The notes: generated from the sequence alone by a model not told the origin. A stretch of 64,000 nt of DNA from Campylobacterales bacterium (GCA_026390165.1 JAPLGM010000017.1:1-64000), one strand, 5' to 3'; shown: positions 1 through 10,862, counted from the stretch's first letter. Numbers and translations are program-made.

Positions 1-130
1 AGACGATTTCCCACCGCTAAATCGCGTCGGAATTTTTAGCGTTTCTTCCGAATACTCACCGTTGAGCCTTCCGAATCATTTCCGTCGCACCTTCCGAATG
101 TTCACCGACGCGCTTTCCGGATGTTTCCGA
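1..130. mobile_element. Terminus of an IS21-like insertion sequence (truncated by window edge)
   Basis: Several degenerate copies of TTCCGaat(g/a)tTCACCG at 46-61, 67-84, 92-110 and 113-130, resembling the multiple terminal repeats of IS21-family elements; integrase homology begins right after. Confidence 0.6.
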
Positions 131-722
131 CGTCAGCAGTAAGGAAGCGTTCACGCGCATTATCAACTTTTAGACCATCTATAGCACTTGCAGGGTTAAT
201 GCCATTGTAGACTTGTTTTTTTATTGCATGTTTGAATATTGTAGCAACCATAAAGACAAGATGGTTAACGGTTCGCGGGGCAAAGTATTTCATGTAATTT
301 CGTTGCATGTCGCCAATGTGATCAATTGTAACATTTTCAAGTCGTTTGCTTCCAATAATAGGCTTTATATGATTCTCATAGCGTTTACGTTCCTTTTCAA
401 CATCTTTAGCTAAGTGTTTATCTTTGAAATAAAGCTCTGCAATATCATCGAGAGTAAGAGTAGGGCGTTCTCGTGCAATATGTGGTAGTTCTTCACCAAG
501 ACGGATTTTAGTAACAATTTCATCACGTTTTTGTTTGCAGTATTGCTCACGAATACCTTCGGAATATTTGCCTATAGTTTTCAGACGTTCTTTTCCATCT
601 TCATCAAGATAACGGATTCCATAGATCTTATCGACAACTTTATTTGAATCCGATATAATCTCTTTATAAAAGACACCTGCGGTGCGAGTTTGTATTCGTT
701 TAGACGAGGTTTTGCTCTTCAT
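131..722 (-). pseudogene. Tyrosine-type site-specific integrase, 3'-truncated (N-terminal and core-binding regions only)
   Basis: 206-aa ORF with integrase-like N-terminus (YGIRYLDEDGKERLKTIGKYSEG) and SAM-like region ending ARERFLTAD; catalytic R..HxxR..Y domain absent; junction with repeat-rich DNA near 130. Confidence 0.8.
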
Positions 723-739
723 GTTTTTTTAAGTCCTTT

Positions 740-780
740 TATCGGACTCAAATTAGATTGAGTCCGTTCTTAGTCCGATA
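740..780. promoter_or_regulatory. Nested inverted repeats upstream of integrase
   Basis: cggactcaa(743-751)/ttgagtccg(758-766) and tatcggact(740-748)/agtccgata(772-780). Confidence 0.5.
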
Positions 781-891
781 GATATGTAAAAATTCGATTA
801 AATTAGACTAGATATGAAGATATTGTATCAAATAAAAAGCCCTAAAGTAAGGGTTTTGAGTAGATTTTAATAAATTTAAGGAGTAATTAAA

Positions 892-1323
892 ATGGAATGT
901 GAATTTCCCACGGTTAATGCCAATAATGATGAAATCCGATCAATTTTAAATGATATTAAGACAATTGCTGTTTTGGGCTTGTCTCCAGATCCTACCAAAG
1001 ACAGTTACCGTGTTGCCCAGTATCTTCACAATGCGGGATACACAATTATCCCTGTCTATCCCAAAGAGGAGACGATTTTAGGTCAAAAAGTGTACCGGTC
1101 ACTCGAAGAGATCCCTTTTCCAGTTGATATGGTTAATATATTTCGAAAGTCTGATGCCCTCAACGCAATTGCTGATGCGTGTATAAAGCGTGGTGATATA
1201 AAAGTTTTTTGGGCACAAAAAGGGATTGTTAATAATGAAGCAGCGCAACGTGTACGTAACGCTGGGATGAGAGTGGTTCAAAATCATTGTAGTATGGTCG
1301 AGCATCGACGTTTTTACAGTTAA
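892..1323 (+). CDS. CoA-binding domain protein (YccU-like)
   Basis: IAVLGLSPDPTKDSYRVAQYLHNAGYTIIPVYP motif. Confidence 0.85.
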   Translation: MECEFPTVNANNDEIRSILNDIKTIAVLGLSPDPTKDSYRVAQYLHNAGYTIIPVYPKEETILGQKVYRSLEEIPFPVDMVNIFRKSDALNAIADACIKRGDIKVFWAQKGIVNNEAAQRVRNAGMRVVQNHCSMVEHRRFYS

Positions 1324-1332
1324 AGGGAAGAA

Positions 1333-2544
1333 TTGATCGATTTAGAGACAATAAAACGCGCACATAAACGGATCGAAGGAGTTGTTGTAAATACCCCTTT
1401 TTCGTATGCCCCACGGCTGAGTGAAGAGTGTGGATGTGAAATTTATCTTAAAAAAGAAAATTTACAAGTGACGGGTGCCTTTAAAATACGGGGCGCCTAC
1501 AATAAAATCGCGACACTTACTGCAGCTGAGCGTGCATGCGGAGTTATAGCAGCAAGTGCCGGGAACCATGCGCAGGGTGTGGCTATGGCAGCACAAATGT
1601 TTGGAATTAGTGCTTTGATAGTCATGCCTGAATCGACACCACTAACTAAAATTAATGGTGTTCGCTATTACGGAGCCGAGGTTATTTTATCGGGTGGTAA
1701 TTACGATGAAGCTTACGCGTATGCCAGCCAGTTCGGTCAAAAAGAGAATATGGTGTTTGTCCATCCCTTTGCTGATGAAGCGGTGATGGCTGGGCAGGGG
1801 ACAATTGGCCTTGAGATGTTAGATGCGATGGCTGATTTGGATGCTGTTATTGTCCCAGTAGGGGGTGGAGGTCTTATCTCGGGGATTGCATCCGCTATAA
1901 AGCAGATTTCGCCCCATATTGACGTGATTGGAGTGAGTGCATTGGGAGCTCCAGCGATGAAAAACTCGTTTGAAGCAAAAAATGCGATTGATACCCTAAG
2001 TGTTCGAACCATAGCTGATGGGATTGCCGTACGTGACACTTCTCCTTTGACGCTTGCTCATATTCTGGAATCTGTTGATCACTTTATTGGTGTGGATGAG
2101 GAAGAGATTGCGAATGCAGTTTTGTTCTTGTTAGAGCGTCAAAAGCTCGTCGTTGAAGGGGCAGGATCCGTTGGTGTTGCGGCACTGCTTCACCATAAAC
2201 TTCCCTATCTTACAGGGAAGAAAGTAGGGGTTGTCCTTAGTGGCGGGAATATGGATGTGACCTTATTGTCTATTATTATTGAAAAAGGGTTGATTAAATC
2301 GGGAAGAAAGATGAAACTTACCGTCACACTCATCGATAAACCAGGGGCCTTGATGCAATTGACGCGTATGCTGCAAGAACTAAATGCCAATATTGTCCAT
2401 ATCGAGTACGATCGCACCTCAACGTCACTGGCGTATGGCGATGCCAATGTCCGTATCCATTTAGAGACCAAGGGTGAAGAGCATCAAGCCAAGATCCGTT
2501 CCCTATTGCATGAACATCGCTATTTAAGTAGCGAAGAGGATTAA
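1333..2544 (+). CDS. ilvA: Threonine ammonia-lyase (biosynthetic type with C-terminal ACT domain)
   Basis: PLP motif GAFKIRGAYNK, GGGGLISG, C-terminal ACT-like region; TTG start. Confidence 0.9.
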   Translation: MIDLETIKRAHKRIEGVVVNTPFSYAPRLSEECGCEIYLKKENLQVTGAFKIRGAYNKIATLTAAERACGVIAASAGNHAQGVAMAAQMFGISALIVMPESTPLTKINGVRYYGAEVILSGGNYDEAYAYASQFGQKENMVFVHPFADEAVMAGQGTIGLEMLDAMADLDAVIVPVGGGGLISGIASAIKQISPHIDVIGVSALGAPAMKNSFEAKNAIDTLSVRTIADGIAVRDTSPLTLAHILESVDHFIGVDEEEIANAVLFLLERQKLVVEGAGSVGVAALLHHKLPYLTGKKVGVVLSGGNMDVTLLSIIIEKGLIKSGRKMKLTVTLIDKPGALMQLTRMLQELNANIVHIEYDRTSTSLAYGDANVRIHLETKGEEHQAKIRSLLHEHRYLSSEED

Positions 2545-2559
2545 GGGAAAAGTGTACAG

Positions 2560-4692
2560 ATGGAAATTTTGAAATCACTTAATATTAAATTTCCTATTAT
2601 CCATTTGAAAATGCTTGAAAATGGTTCGCTTGCTATTATTGATGCACATACTACTGTCCGAATTCTTTCGATGGATGATTATAAGGTTGTGGGGGGATTT
2701 AAAAGTAATATTTTGCATGAGCGTCTTTTAGGATGTGTAGCAGATATTTCGTTTAAGGGGGATTTTACGATTTCGATTATCCCAAAAAGTAATCAAGCAG
2801 CTTTGTTTAGTGTTGCCAAAAAAGAACTTTTATATAAGGTTGGACGGCATCAAGGGGAGGTAGAGAGCGTTGCTATTGATCCCAATAGCCGTTATTGTGT
2901 TACGTGCGGACAAGATGGGAAAGTTTTTGTATGGGTGATTAAAACGGCTCGTTTGGCCTTTACGATGCCTCCTCATGCAGACTTTGTCACTTCGGTTGCC
3001 TTTAATGAGAAAGGGCAATGGGTCGCAACGGGAAGTTTTGATCGCAGTATTAATCTTCTTAATCTTGCGACCATGAAACAACCCCTTAAACTTAAAGGGC
3101 ATACTAGTGTTATTGTCAAGATGCTCTTTCTCCCCGAAGCTCGATTACTCTCTGCTGATAAAGAGGGGAGTCTCATTATCTGGGATATTAAAAGTGGAAA
3201 AATACTCAAGCGTCCTGAAAAAATGAGCGATGATATTAGTGCCATGTGTATCAGTGACGATAAGCAGTTTGTATTTGTGGGGACTAAGCTAGGGTATATT
3301 GGTCTTTACGATATGCAGACGATGGAGTTGGTTCGACAGCGGTACATTAAAGAGAGTGAAGAGATTACTTCGCTCGCATTTATCAAACATGGTTCTCGTC
3401 TTGCCGTAGGAACGGCTCATGGAAATGTCCATTTTTACTCACTTTTGGGTGATCAAGAAGCCTATATGACCCTTTTACGCAGTCGACAATACAAAGAATT
3501 TTATGCTATTTTAGAAGAAAATCCCATATTACAGTATTCAAAAATGTATGATTTGGTTGAAAAAATATGGGAAGATACGTTAATGAGGGTTAAACTGTAT
3601 CTTGAAAAAGGGGAGAAAGAGAAAGGGAAAGAGCTTCTTAATACTTTCTCAGGGATTCCTAAAAAAAATGCATTTATACTTCAAATGATTCGTGATTATG
3701 AAAAGTATTCCCAATTTAAAACCTACATAGAAGAGGGGCGTTTCCCTTTGGCCTACTCTATGGTAAAACAATACACAACCTTCAAAGATTCAGAACCCTA
3801 CCGGAAAATGGAATCGCGCTGGAGAAAACTTTTTGCTAAGGCGCAAGAAGTTATTGTAGAAGCTAATGGAGAGGAGAAAGCACGAACATTGCTAGCTTCA
3901 TATCGGGGAATATCGGAAAAAACTCTCCTGATTCAGCAACTTTTTGCAGAAAAACGTTTGTATGAATATTTTAAAAAAGTTATTGCAGCGCGTGATTTTG
4001 TCAAATTTTTCGATTTAACTCGAAACCACCCTTTCCTAAAAGAGTTTTCTGAATATACAACTGTCATGGAATATGCGGATAAATTGTATATACAAGCTTT
4101 GAAGGCATATCAAGAGGGGGATACTTCTATTGCAAAGAAGGCATCTGAAATACTAATCTACTTCCCTGATTATAGCGTGGAAGCTCATCAGATGTTGGAT
4201 ACCATTAAAGTGAAGCATCTTTTCTTGGACTCAGTCAATTCAAATAATATGTTGAATGCTTTTTCTTATTTGAGTTCGTATCCATTACTGTATGAAACAC
4301 CTGAAGCGCAAGAGCTTGAAAATCAGTGGAATGAACTGCTGGATGTTGCGTTACGATACGCCGCTAAGGGATCAAGTGCAGAGTTACAAAAATATTTTCA
4401 ATATTATTTACCAATCACAGCTAAATACTCAGCGATAGGGGCTGTTTTTGCTCAATGTTATGCCGTGCAGCTTGAGCAAAAGTTTCGGGCTAATACTTCC
4501 CAGAATGAATTGGAAAATGGGATTAAGAATTATGTAGGACTCTTTGGAACTGATGATTATATCCGCTACTTTTTTTCGCTTTATACGAAAAAATACACAA
4601 CAACGATGGAGTTGTCCGAGTTAAAGCAAGGTTCCTTAGAATCATGGAGTCCCTATATGATCATCAACGATATAACGGCTAAAAAAATATGA
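2560..4692 (+). CDS. WD40 repeat (beta-propeller) protein with long C-terminal helical region
   Basis: Repeated VAIDPNSRYCVTCGQDGKVFVW / VAFNEKGQWVATGSFDRSINLLNL / ADKEGSLIIWDI units. Confidence 0.8.
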   Translation: MEILKSLNIKFPIIHLKMLENGSLAIIDAHTTVRILSMDDYKVVGGFKSNILHERLLGCVADISFKGDFTISIIPKSNQAALFSVAKKELLYKVGRHQGEVESVAIDPNSRYCVTCGQDGKVFVWVIKTARLAFTMPPHADFVTSVAFNEKGQWVATGSFDRSINLLNLATMKQPLKLKGHTSVIVKMLFLPEARLLSADKEGSLIIWDIKSGKILKRPEKMSDDISAMCISDDKQFVFVGTKLGYIGLYDMQTMELVRQRYIKESEEITSLAFIKHGSRLAVGTAHGNVHFYSLLGDQEAYMTLLRSRQYKEFYAILEENPILQYSKMYDLVEKIWEDTLMRVKLYLEKGEKEKGKELLNTFSGIPKKNAFILQMIRDYEKYSQFKTYIEEGRFPLAYSMVKQYTTFKDSEPYRKMESRWRKLFAKAQEVIVEANGEEKARTLLASYRGISEKTLLIQQLFAEKRLYEYFKKVIAARDFVKFFDLTRNHPFLKEFSEYTTVMEYADKLYIQALKAYQEGDTSIAKKASEILIYFPDYSVEAHQMLDTIKVKHLFLDSVNSNNMLNAFSYLSSYPLLYETPEAQELENQWNELLDVALRYAAKGSSAELQKYFQYYLPITAKYSAIGAVFAQCYAVQLEQKFRANTSQNELENGIKNYVGLFGTDDYIRYFFSLYTKKYTTTMELSELKQGSLESWSPYMIINDITAKKI

Positions 4693-5600
4693 TTGCTATC
4701 GATTTAGGCTCTAATACAATCCGTTTTATTGAATATGACGGTCAAAAATGGGGAAAGAGTTTTGAAAAGATTGTCCGTACAGCGGAGGGGTTAAATCATT
4801 CGGGAAAAATAGGTGATCCAGCCGTGGAGCGAATTCTTGCTGCGATTGACGAGGCAAAAACTATTTTCGATTTACCCTCGCATGAGGTGGTTGCCATTAC
4901 AACGGCAGCGATGCGTATGGCACGTAATTCAGAAATTATACGTCAAAAAATAGAGGCAAGAACAGGGATACTCTTCCGTTTAATTGAGGGGGAAGAAGAG
5001 GCTTTTTTGACACTCAAAGCGGTTGTGAATCGTCTTCATCACCTTAATATACCCTCTGATGATTTTATTCTTGTTGATATTGGTGGTGGCTCAACAGAAA
5101 TTATTGTGGTTTCAGGAGGGTACTCTCAAGCAAAAAGTTTTCCATTAGGGATTGTGACACTGAGCGAAAAGTCTTATACTACTGACATTTTGGAAAGTGA
5201 ATTGAATGTTTATCACGAAAGTATTGCCAGTTATATCGAAAGCTTGGCATTAATATCACCCCCTAAAACGTTGGTTATGACGGCAGGAACTCCTACTACG
5301 ATGGTGGCGTATCGGATGGGTATGAGTTACGCTTCGTATGATACGACTAAAATCAACGGTTCTATTTTGATGCGACACGATTGCCCTCATATATTGAATG
5401 AACTGATGAAGATGGATGAGAAGAGACGCGCTTATTATGTCGGAGTGGGGAGAGAGAGGCTCATAACCACAGGTATTCGTATTGTTGAGATGCTCTTTGA
5501 GGTGCTAAATTATGACTCTGCTATTATTATTGATGACGGATTACGCGAGGGGGTAGCACTGGATTATTATTCCAAGGGCTACATTCAATATTTAACGTAA
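4689..5600 (+). CDS. Ppx/GppA family exopolyphosphatase/phosphatase
   Basis: IDLGSNTIRF and VDIGGGSTEI motifs. Confidence 0.88.
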   Translation: MIAIDLGSNTIRFIEYDGQKWGKSFEKIVRTAEGLNHSGKIGDPAVERILAAIDEAKTIFDLPSHEVVAITTAAMRMARNSEIIRQKIEARTGILFRLIEGEEEAFLTLKAVVNRLHHLNIPSDDFILVDIGGGSTEIIVVSGGYSQAKSFPLGIVTLSEKSYTTDILESELNVYHESIASYIESLALISPPKTLVMTAGTPTTMVAYRMGMSYASYDTTKINGSILMRHDCPHILNELMKMDEKRRAYYVGVGRERLITTGIRIVEMLFEVLNYDSAIIIDDGLREGVALDYYSKGYIQYLT

Positions 5601-5674
5601 TTTATAGCTATATTTTTCTATAATACGGCCAATTATAGCACTTTTTATATATATTTTAGGCAAAGGGAGACAAC

Positions 5675-7369
5675 ATGCAAATCAGCGGTGCGCAAATGGT
5701 TATCGAAGCACTCGCGGCTGAAGAGGTCGAAGTGGTGTTTGGTTACCCAGGCGGTGCGATCATGAACGTCTATGATGAAATTTACAAACAAAATGCTTTT
5801 CAGCATATTTTGACACGTCATGAGCAAGCAGCAGTTCATGCAGCCGAAGGGTACGCAAAAACTTCTGGCAAAGTTGGGGTTGCGATGATTACTTCAGGTC
5901 CTGGATTTACCAATGCAATTACGGGGATTGCCGATGCCTATATGGATTCTATCCCCCTTGTGGTTATCAGTGGGCAGGTTCCTATGTCTCTTATCGGTAC
6001 CGATGCATTCCAAGAAGTGGATGCCGTAGGGATAAGTCGCTCATGTACGAAGCACAATTATCTTGTTACCCATGCAAGTGATCTTCCCCGTATTTTAAAA
6101 GAGGCATTTTATCTGGCACGTACAGGTCGCCCAGGTCCTGTTCATGTTGATATTCCCAAAGATGTTACGGCACAAATCGCGACGTTTGATTATTCTAAAG
6201 AGGTCGATCTAGAAACGTATAAACCTACCGTTAAAGGGAATATGCGTCAGATTAAAAAAGCGGTTGAGGCGATTGCAAGTGCAAAACGTCCCCTTTTGTA
6301 TCTTGGGGGCGGGGTGGTAAGCTCAGGTGCATCGGATCTTGTACGCCAATTTTCGACTATGACGCAAATCCCAGCAGTTGAGACCTTTATGGCACGAGGA
6401 ACACTGCATCATGCTGATCCGTTACTGATTTCTATGTTGGGGATGCACGGATCGTATGCAGCGAATATGGCCATGTCCGAAACCGATTTAGTTATCGCTT
6501 TGGGAGCCCGTTTTGATGACCGTGTAACGGGTAAACTTTCTGAATTTGCCAAAAATGCGCAAATTATCCATGTCGATATTGATCCTGCAAGTGTTTCAAA
6601 ACTGGTTAATGCCCATTTCCCCATCGTAGGTGATGTTAAAAATGTTTTAGAAGCAATGATCCCTTTAGCCGCAGAGCAAGTCGATCCATTACGTCATCAA
6701 TTGTGGCTCAAAACGATTGCTAATTTTAATAAATTACACCCTTTGAGCTATAAAGAGGAGGGAGATCGTCTAAAACCACAATGGGTTGTGCAACGTATTG
6801 GTGAGTTGCTTGGGGATGATGCCAATATCTCCACGGATGTAGGGCAACACCAGATGTGGACAGCCCAATTTTATCCTTTTAGCCGTCCTCGTCAATGGAG
6901 CAGTTCAGGTGGATTGGGGACAATGGGGTATGGTTTTCCAGCCGCTATTGGAACTAAGCGTGCTGATATGAATCGAGTGAGTATCAACATTACAGGGGAT
7001 GGCTCCATTTTGATGAACATTCAAGAGTTAATGACAGCGGTTGAATATAAGCTCCCCGTTATTAATGTTATCTTGAATAATAATTTTCTAGGGATGGTGC
7101 GTCAATGGCAAACAATGTTTTACGATAAGCGTCACTCAGAAACCGATCTCTCTATTCAGCCCGATTTCGTGAAACTCTCAGAGAGTTTCGGGGGTATTGG
7201 ATACCGTGTCACGACGAAAGAAGAATTCGATGCAGCTCTTAAAGATGCTGTAGAGAAAAATGTGGTAGCGATTATTGATGTTGTTGTTGCCCGCTTTGAA
7301 AATGTTTTACCGATGGTTCCAGCCGGTGGATCGCTCTTTAATATGATGTTAGAATACAAGGATAAATAA
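5675..7369 (+). CDS. ilvB: Acetolactate synthase large subunit
   Basis: GYPGGAIMNVYDE, HEQAAVHAAEGYA, GDGSILMNIQEL TPP motif. Confidence 0.96.
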   Translation: MQISGAQMVIEALAAEEVEVVFGYPGGAIMNVYDEIYKQNAFQHILTRHEQAAVHAAEGYAKTSGKVGVAMITSGPGFTNAITGIADAYMDSIPLVVISGQVPMSLIGTDAFQEVDAVGISRSCTKHNYLVTHASDLPRILKEAFYLARTGRPGPVHVDIPKDVTAQIATFDYSKEVDLETYKPTVKGNMRQIKKAVEAIASAKRPLLYLGGGVVSSGASDLVRQFSTMTQIPAVETFMARGTLHHADPLLISMLGMHGSYAANMAMSETDLVIALGARFDDRVTGKLSEFAKNAQIIHVDIDPASVSKLVNAHFPIVGDVKNVLEAMIPLAAEQVDPLRHQLWLKTIANFNKLHPLSYKEEGDRLKPQWVVQRIGELLGDDANISTDVGQHQMWTAQFYPFSRPRQWSSSGGLGTMGYGFPAAIGTKRADMNRVSINITGDGSILMNIQELMTAVEYKLPVINVILNNNFLGMVRQWQTMFYDKRHSETDLSIQPDFVKLSESFGGIGYRVTTKEEFDAALKDAVEKNVVAIIDVVVARFENVLPMVPAGGSLFNMMLEYKDK

Positions 7370-7839
7370 TGGAGCAAGCACGACGCGTTATTTCCGTTAT
7401 CGTTTTAAACGAGGCAAGTGCCCTTTCTCGTATCGTGGGCCTTTTCTCAGGTCGAGGATACAATATTGAATCACTCACGGTTGCCCCTATTCCGGAATCA
7501 AAATATTCACGAATTACCATCGTCACAGCGGGATCTATAAAGGTGGTTGAACAGATTATCAAGCAGTTACATAAACTTATCCCTGTTTTAAGAGTCTATG
7601 AGCATGCGGATTTGGTCGAAAAAGAGATGGCAATGGTAAAAATCCCTCTCAATGAATCGTTGGGTGACATAGAGGCGTTAGCTCATGCCTACAATGGTAA
7701 AATTGTCAATGTTAGTAGTGATACGATGATTGTGATGGTTGCCGATGAGCCAATGAGAGTAGGGCATTTTCTCGAAGCAATTAAACGGTTCCACCCTAAA
7801 GAGATTGTCCGAAGCGGTTCCGTCGCACTGGAGCGTTAA
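7369..7839 (+). CDS. ilvN: Acetolactate synthase small subunit
   Basis: ACT domain ISVIVLNEASALSRIVGLFSGRGYNIESLTV. Confidence 0.95.
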   Translation: MEQARRVISVIVLNEASALSRIVGLFSGRGYNIESLTVAPIPESKYSRITIVTAGSIKVVEQIIKQLHKLIPVLRVYEHADLVEKEMAMVKIPLNESLGDIEALAHAYNGKIVNVSSDTMIVMVADEPMRVGHFLEAIKRFHPKEIVRSGSVALER

Positions 7840-8784
7840 ATGAGACTCAATGAGGTTGTTCAGTACTTAGCTCTTGATATGAGTGTATCTAGCACGGTTG
7901 AAATTAGTGGAATTAATACCCTTAAAGATGCTGTTGTAGGGGAGATCTCTTTTCTCTCCGATTCTAAATATGAAAAAGATTTAGAAAATACTCAGGCAAC
8001 CGCCGTTATTCTCCCCTCGGCAAAAGCATATCTACTTCCAAAAGAGTGCATCGCCCTTTGTAGTGATGAACCCTACTTGATGGTAGCGCATCTCTCTAAG
8101 TTTTTTTCAAAACCGATACAAAGTAGTAATGTTCCCCCCGTTATAGGGGAGAACTCAACCATTTATCCCACAGCACATATTGAAAATGGGGTACAGCTTG
8201 GATCAGGATGCACTATCATGAGCGGTGTCTATATTGGAACCGATGTCGTGATTGGCGATAATGTTACCCTCTATCCAAATGTAGCTATTTATCGTGACTG
8301 TATCATCGGAGACAATGTCATTATCCATGCGGGGAGTGTTATTGGAAGTGATGGTTTTGGGTACGCGCATACCAAGATAGGTGAACATATTAAGCTCTAC
8401 CAAAATGGAAATGTTATTATCGAAGAGAGTGTTGAACTAGGGGCTAATACAACAATTGATTGCGCCGTCTTTGGTTCAACGCAGATAAAGAGGGGCTCTA
8501 AAATTGACAATCTTGTCCAAATTGGGCATAACTGCATTGTAGGTGAGCACTGCATTCTAGTGTCTCAGTCGGGTCTTGCAGGTTCTACAACATTGGGTCG
8601 CAATGTTGTTATGGGGGGGCAAAGTGCTACCGCTGGCCATTTAAGTATTGCCCCCTTTACTACGCTTGCTGCCCGTTCAGGTGTTACAAAAAGTATCACT
8701 AAAGGGGGCGTCTATAGTGGCTTCCCTCTTATGGAACATAAATTATGGCTGAAGCTTCAAGCAAAACTGGCTAAAATATTATAA
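7840..8784 (+). CDS. lpxD: UDP-3-O-(3-hydroxymyristoyl)glucosamine N-acyltransferase
   Basis: Left-handed beta-helix hexapeptides; [20 protein letters not shown]. Confidence 0.94.
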   Translation: MRLNEVVQYLALDMSVSSTVEISGINTLKDAVVGEISFLSDSKYEKDLENTQATAVILPSAKAYLLPKECIALCSDEPYLMVAHLSKFFSKPIQSSNVPPVIGENSTIYPTAHIENGVQLGSGCTIMSGVYIGTDVVIGDNVTLYPNVAIYRDCIIGDNVIIHAGSVIGSDGFGYAHTKIGEHIKLYQNGNVIIEESVELGANTTIDCAVFGSTQIKRGSKIDNLVQIGHNCIVGEHCILVSQSGLAGSTTLGRNVVMGGQSATAGHLSIAPFTTLAARSGVTKSITKGGVYSGFPLMEHKLWLKLQAKLAKIL

Positions 8785-8804
8785 TAGTAATATAAGGAAA
8801 GCGT

Positions 8805-9356
8805 ATGAGGAAACTGGGAGCTATACTTATCGCTACTGCCCATTTGGTGGGGAGTGATATAGATACAACTGGTATACGTATGCCTGATATTGTTTTGGAT
8901 GCCATAAAGCATTGTGAGTGTTTAAAAGAAAAAGATGGGAGCTGTAATCCCAATGTCATACGAATTAATGCTGATGGTGATGCGGCACGGGCACTAGGAG
9001 CTGGTTTTGCAGTTAGAGGTCATATTATTCGGTGCAACTCCGCAGAAGAGTGCAGTGCACAAGCGCAAGCCTTGATTAATGGTGGAATCGTAAACCTTGA
9101 TCTTGGACCCTATCAGATTAATTATAAATATCATCCCAACCCTATCTTACAAGACTATTTTATCGATGCCAATGAACGGGAACACGCCAATAAAATAATG
9201 ACTAGCTTAGTAAAAAGCTTTGGCTATTCGTGGGAAACATTAGGACGCTATCACCATTTTAGTGCTGCAGATCGTACTCGAAATGAACATTACTACCGCA
9301 AAATGTACGCTTTTATCTATAGCAATGATCCACAAGCACAAGGTTCAGCACAATAG
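8805..9356 (+). CDS. Transglycosylase SLT-domain-like protein
   Basis: LGPYQINYKYHP and SWETLGRYHH resemble SLT-like lysozyme-fold proteins. Confidence 0.6.
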   Translation: MRKLGAILIATAHLVGSDIDTTGIRMPDIVLDAIKHCECLKEKDGSCNPNVIRINADGDAARALGAGFAVRGHIIRCNSAEECSAQAQALINGGIVNLDLGPYQINYKYHPNPILQDYFIDANEREHANKIMTSLVKSFGYSWETLGRYHHFSAADRTRNEHYYRKMYAFIYSNDPQAQGSAQ

Positions 9357-9427
9357 CACCTTTTTTAAGTTTGCTTTAGTGAAAATCGGATAAACTCTAA
9401 TTTATCTATATTTATTAGGAGAACATT

Positions 9428-9649
9428 ATGAGTTCATCTGTAGCTATTATCAAAGAGATACCCTTGAAGGGAACTAAAAAAGGGGTCATTATTGTCAGTA
9501 AGATTGATGCGCCATACGGTGAGGGAAGTGATAGTGTCGCGAGTATTGGGATATCATTGAGCGGTGATGCCAAAAATCCAGAGTGGAAAGTGCATTTACC
9601 TTTAGGAAATATTGATGAAGTGATTGAAGCGTTAAAATCTATTGAATAA
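9428..9649 (+). CDS. Conserved hypothetical small protein
   Basis: 73-aa ORF with RBS-like aggag upstream, followed by a hairpin. Confidence 0.65.
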   Translation: MSSSVAIIKEIPLKGTKKGVIIVSKIDAPYGEGSDSVASIGISLSGDAKNPEWKVHLPLGNIDEVIEALKSIE

Positions 9650-9654
9650 AATAT

Positions 9655-9675
9655 CGAAGGGATTTCATCCCTTCG
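9655..9675. terminator. Bidirectional hairpin terminator candidate
   Basis: cgaaggga-tttca-tcccttcg perfect 8-bp stem between convergent genes. Confidence 0.7.
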
Positions 9676-9695
9676 GTTAGTCGCTTGAATTGTGA

Positions 9696-10862
9696 CTACT
9701 TTTTTGTTGCTACAAACGTTGCAATACGTTTAATCCCCTGTCGAATACTTTCCATATCTGTTGCGAAACTGAATCTGAAATATCCATCTGATCCGAATCC
9801 GATTCCTGGAATAACAGCAACTCCTTGCTCTTCCAATAGCTCTTTACAAAAAGTCATGGAGTCGTCGGTAATAGCTTTAATATTGACGAAAAGATAAAAA
9901 GCACCCGCTGGGGAGAGGACAGAGAGCCCATCAATTTCATTGATCAGCTTGACTGCTTCATCACGACGCGCTTTAAAGGCTTGACGCATCGATTCAATAT
10001 CACTATCCGCATCGCCGTTTAATCCTACTATTGCCGCTTTTTGGGTGATACTGTTGATGTTCGAGGTGCTTTGGCTTTGTAATTTTTTGGTTGCTTGGAT
10101 GATTTCAGTATTAGCAGCTGCCATATACCCAAAACGCCACCCTGTCATTGCGACCGATTTACTCAAACCATTAATAGTGATTGTACGCTCAAACATATCA
10201 TCGCTCACCGATGCACTAGAGACAAATTCACCGTCATAAATAAGTTTTTCATACATCTCATCGCTGGCAACAAGAACTTTTGTCCCTTCCAATACTTTCC
10301 CTAATGCAATTAACTCATCACGTGTATAAACTGCTCCCGTAGGATTGGAGGGAGAGGTGAGGATGAGCATCTTTGTGTTGGGAGTGAGTGCGTTTTTGAG
10401 CTGCTTTGGGGTTATTTTAAATCCACTGAGATCATCAGTTATAATTTCAACAACACTACCGCCACAGTATTGAACCAATTCGGGATACGTAACCCAGTAG
10501 GGGGCAGGGATAATCACTTCATCACCTGCTTGGATGGTGGAAGCAAAAAGGTTATACAAAGAGTGTTTTGCCCCATTGCTTGCAATAATTTGATTGGCTT
10601 TATACTCCAAACCATTATCACGCTTGAGTTTTAGAGCAATGGCTGCTTTGAGTTCAGGGATACCATCCACGGCTGTGTATTTGGTAAAACCGTCGTTGAT
10701 AGCTTTAATAGCTGCATCTTTTATCACTTGTGGTGTATCGAAATCGGGTTCACCTGCTGAAAAACTGATAATATCTTTACCTTGCGCTTTGAGCTCTTGC
10801 GCCAAGGTTGAGATAGCTATGGTAATGGATTCTGAGAGGGTATTAACGCGATCACTTAGCAC
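9696..10862 (-). CDS. aspC: Class I/II aspartate aminotransferase
   Basis: SNPTGAVYTRDEL and NGLSKSVAMTGWRFGY. Confidence 0.9.
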   Translation of the reverse strand: MLSDRVNTLSESITIAISTLAQELKAQGKDIISFSAGEPDFDTPQVIKDAAIKAINDGFTKYTAVDGIPELKAAIALKLKRDNGLEYKANQIIASNGAKHSLYNLFASTIQAGDEVIIPAPYWVTYPELVQYCGGSVVEIITDDLSGFKITPKQLKNALTPNTKMLILTSPSNPTGAVYTRDELIALGKVLEGTKVLVASDEMYEKLIYDGEFVSSASVSDDMFERTITINGLSKSVAMTGWRFGYMAAANTEIIQATKKLQSQSTSNINSITQKAAIVGLNGDADSDIESMRQAFKARRDEAVKLINEIDGLSVLSPAGAFYLFVNIKAITDDSMTFCKELLEEQGVAVIPGIGFGSDGYFRFSFATDMESIRQGIKRIATFVATKK

